A stretch of 64,000 bases of DNA from an uncultured Marinoscillum sp. (GTDB taxonomy: Bacteria > Bacteroidota > Bacteroidia > Cytophagales > MED-G16): positions 1 through 64,000 of the forward strand of contig CABYXZ010000004.1 of assembly GCA_902523065.1 (NCBI GenBank), given 5' to 3'. Shown piece by piece: positions 61,771-64,000 of the stretch (position 1 is its first letter; each line of letters opens with the position of its first letter). Made by a program: the position numbers and the translations under genes. Under the pieces are notes generated by a model. The model was not told the DNA's origin, ran no database searches, and saw only the letters and a list, made by a program, of their open reading frames with translations.

Positions 61771-63987
61771 CTAGTAGATCTTTCCACCAGGCTCGCAATA
61801 TTTCTTGAGAAAATCAGTAAACATCAACCTAACGTGCGGGTAAGCGTCATCTTCCCTTATGCCGTGGGATCTGTTTGGGTAAGACATCATGTAGAATACT
61901 TTTTTGTGTTTAATCAATTCGTTAGCTAACATTTCTGCATTTTGGTAGTGAACGTTATCATCTCCAGTTCCGTGAATATATAGTAGGTTGCCCTCTAGGT
62001 TTTTTGCATATTTTATTGGAGAACCATCTACATAATCTTGGTATGATTCTTTAGGGTCTCCCATGTACCTTTCTTGGTATATATTGTCATACGTTAGTTG
62101 ATTAGCTACAGCAGCTGCAGCTATTCCTGTATGAAAAATTTCAGGGTACTGGAATAAGCAGTTTAGAGTAGCTGTTCCGCCACCACTCCATCCGTGGACT
62201 GCGACCCTCTTAGTATCAATAAAATCATATTTATTGAATACGGCCTTTGCACCCATAGCCATATCTCTGACATTTATTATTCCAATTTTTCTGTATATAG
62301 CCTTTCTCCATGCTCTTCCCTTAGGAGATGGCGTCCCCCTCCCATCGAATGTTACATAAACGTACCCATCTTCTCCTAATCGCCCATCGTATAGTCCGTT
62401 TCTTCCTACCCCAAATCTATTCACCCCGGTCTGGCCTGCAGGCTCGCTATAAAAATAAAAGAGAACAGGATATTTTTTATTAGGGTCCATGTTGTCAGGT
62501 TTAACAATCCATCCTTCCATTGTAACATCATCAACGGTAGTGATTTGAAAAAATTCGAGAGGATTACTGTCTTTTAATGAAGGATTAAATTTGCTCAACA
62601 TGTCATCATCTTTATTGATGTAATCATGGTCTGGCAAGGTAATTATACCCTGCATGGGTCTAGTGTAATAGTTTGAGAAGGAGTGGAATGCATACCTTGA
62701 CTTCGTACTAATCTGATAGTTATGAGTTCCTTCTAAAAGTTTTGGAGTCACTAATTCAAGTTCATTATTCTCCGAAGTCTTATAGAGATACCTCTCTGTA
62801 GGATCTTTTGGAGATGCAATAAAATATATATCACCTTTTTCTTCATCAAATGAGAGTGGTCTTATAACATCATAATCTCCTTTTGTTACCAGGAACTCCT
62901 CTCTCTTCTCGATGTCGTACCTGTATACGTGAGACCAACCGTCTTTCTCTGATGTATAAAGAAATTCTTTACCTCCGTTAATAAATTTCCACCCTGCTTT
63001 GTCTTGGTATGGCCATGTATTTCGCACATCAATCCATGCTTCATCTTTATCTTCTAGCAGAAGTTCTGTTGATCCGTTATCTGCATTTGCTACAAAGTAT
63101 CTACTATGGTTTTGTTTTCTGTTAAGTTGCTGAATCATTAGTTTATCTTTATTGGGCATCCAAGTCATTCTTGGTAAGTAAAACTTATTTGATTCTTCTG
63201 GTATTTTCATCCACGTAACATCCATTGAATTTAAGTCGATCACACCTATTCTTGCTGGAGTTAAGTCTTCTCCAACCTTTGGGTATTCAACTGGTACATT
63301 AAATGGATAGATCGAATCAGTATTATTGATCATTAAAAAATCTTTAACCCCATTTGCGTCAATTTGCCAAAAAGCTATTTTATCGCTATTATCATTAAAA
63401 AGAAATCCGTCACGACAAGAGAACTCTTCTTCATAGACCCAGTCAAAGGTTCCATTAATTATTTTCCCCTTTTCATCAGACTCAGTTAGTTTGACAATAG
63501 AATTGCCCTCAACTGTTTCAAGGTATATGTTAGCTCTAGTGCTGCTATTTCTGAAACTGTTAGGAATAATCTCTTTTGACACGTATGCAATTTTTTCCCC
63601 ATTTGGAGAGAACTTAGCAAACATTAGGCTTCTGTCAGGTAAAGTAGAACCTAGTCTCTTACCTTGCTTTGTTTTAAGATTATAGACCCAATAATTACCT
63701 CTTGTATTGTATCTCCACACTCTAACTGAGTTTGTAAATATTAACACATTTTTTTTGTCTTGAGAAAAGCTAAAAGACTCAATTTTTTTATTTTTTACAT
63801 CTTCTGACGAAAGAATTTTTTTATCTTTTTTTCCGATAGTACTTACTAACACTATAGAATTTTCATCAATGGTATAATATCCTGTTTCATCATTATTCCA
63901 AATGACGTCTTGAGGAAGTACCCGCGCATCAATATCAATATTAAAAAAAGAATAAATTAGTGTGAGGCATAATATTGTTTTTTTCAT
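61771..63987 (-). CDS. Dipeptidyl peptidase IV-like serine peptidase (S9 family)
   Basis: 738-residue exported enzyme with signal MKKTILCLTLIYSFFNIDIDA. An eight-bladed propeller (about 60-480) carries the EEEF segment near residue 190 that in DPP-IV holds the free N-terminus. The hydrolase domain has Ser in GWSGGG near 599, Asp in GTGDDNVH near 675 and His in SHGIRED near 707. The nucleophile motif is GWSGGG where DPP-IV has GWSYGG. It probably removes X-Pro-like dipeptides in the periplasm. Its ATG lies 13 bp from the window edge, so the promoter is not visible. Confidence 0.92.
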   Translation of the reverse strand: MKKTILCLTLIYSFFNIDIDARVLPQDVIWNNDETGYYTIDENSIVLVSTIGKKDKKILSSEDVKNKKIESFSFSQDKKNVLIFTNSVRVWRYNTRGNYWVYNLKTKQGKRLGSTLPDRSLMFAKFSPNGEKIAYVSKEIIPNSFRNSSTRANIYLETVEGNSIVKLTESDEKGKIINGTFDWVYEEEFSCRDGFLFNDNSDKIAFWQIDANGVKDFLMINNTDSIYPFNVPVEYPKVGEDLTPARIGVIDLNSMDVTWMKIPEESNKFYLPRMTWMPNKDKLMIQQLNRKQNHSRYFVANADNGSTELLLEDKDEAWIDVRNTWPYQDKAGWKFINGGKEFLYTSEKDGWSHVYRYDIEKREEFLVTKGDYDVIRPLSFDEEKGDIYFIASPKDPTERYLYKTSENNELELVTPKLLEGTHNYQISTKSRYAFHSFSNYYTRPMQGIITLPDHDYINKDDDMLSKFNPSLKDSNPLEFFQITTVDDVTMEGWIVKPDNMDPNKKYPVLFYFYSEPAGQTGVNRFGVGRNGLYDGRLGEDGYVYVTFDGRGTPSPKGRAWRKAIYRKIGIINVRDMAMGAKAVFNKYDFIDTKRVAVHGWSGGGTATLNCLFQYPEIFHTGIAAAAVANQLTYDNIYQERYMGDPKESYQDYVDGSPIKYAKNLEGNLLYIHGTGDDNVHYQNAEMLANELIKHKKVFYMMSYPNRSHGIREDDAYPHVRLMFTDFLKKYCEPGGKIY

Positions 63988-64000
63988 TTGAGTTAAATAT

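Noticed and set aside
1..64000. CRISPR arrays, insertion sequences, prophage or defence islands
   Set aside because: No spaced direct repeats, transposase or phage-like proteins were noticed; nearly every base is within housekeeping or conserved Bacteroidota genes.
1..64000. Intrinsic terminators
   Set aside because: Gene ends overlap or abut almost everywhere, and no GC-rich hairpin followed by a T run was noticed in the short gaps.

Overview
The window reads as a chromosomal segment from a low-GC, very compact member of the Bacteroidota, most likely a marine, Flavobacteriales-like lineage. The evidence is a GldJ-type gliding/T9SS lipoprotein, a T9SS C-terminal sorting domain, a TonB receptor with a carboxypeptidase-like N-terminal domain, DUF6702 and met-zincin families typical of the phylum, promoters of the TAnnTTTG type, and no Shine-Dalgarno signals that I could see. 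No mobile element, CRISPR array, rRNA or phage gene was seen. The species cannot be named from sequence alone.

Layout. 1-4.7 kb: gldJ and mfd (minus). 4.7-7.1 kb: an SDR oxidoreductase, a VOC-fold protein, a patatin-like lipase and two convergent single-TM microproteins that share their stop codons. 7.1-12.7 kb: a minus-strand operon of an exported amidase, a class V aminotransferase and a large outer-membrane protease/propeller/barrel protein. 12.7-16.4 kb: polA and a threonine dehydratase-like enzyme. 16.4-22.2 kb: two divergent arms with an M1 metallopeptidase and HupE-like membrane protein on one side, DUF6702 and a met-zincin on the other. 22.2-26.7 kb: overlapping glyA-tatC-rpiB-rbfA-lolE-like-maoC operon. 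26.8-32.9 kb: pheA, mazG-rluD, a four-Cys membrane microprotein with glmM and a cysteine desulfurase, and a VTT membrane protein. 33-37.4 kb: lptB-GH3 facing fumC-map.

37.5-54.4 kb is an iron and heme block. An fbpABC-type ferric iron importer converges on a TonB receptor, and both carry a near-identical inverted repeat (TTTAGA-N5-TC[T/C]AAA) upstream. Next to the receptor, divergently, starts a nine-gene operon encoding the heme pathway from glutamyl-tRNA to protoheme (hemA, C, D, B, L, E, N, H, J), with a sulfotransferase-like gene and a class IV aminotransferase following on the same strand. Together these could form one route from outer-membrane iron capture through import to insertion into protoporphyrin.

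54.4-64 kb: a DUF1800-DUF1501-trmH operon, in which the DUF1501 protein carries both a Tat signal and a T9SS sorting domain, then mutS, tRNA-Gly(GCC), tRNA-Leu(UAA), thymidine kinase and a dipeptidyl peptidase IV-like serine peptidase.

The genome is extremely compact. Nearly all convergent pairs overlap or abut at their stops, four of them through a shared TTAA/CTAA tetranucleotide, and several promoters lie so close to the start codon that leaderless transcripts are predicted.
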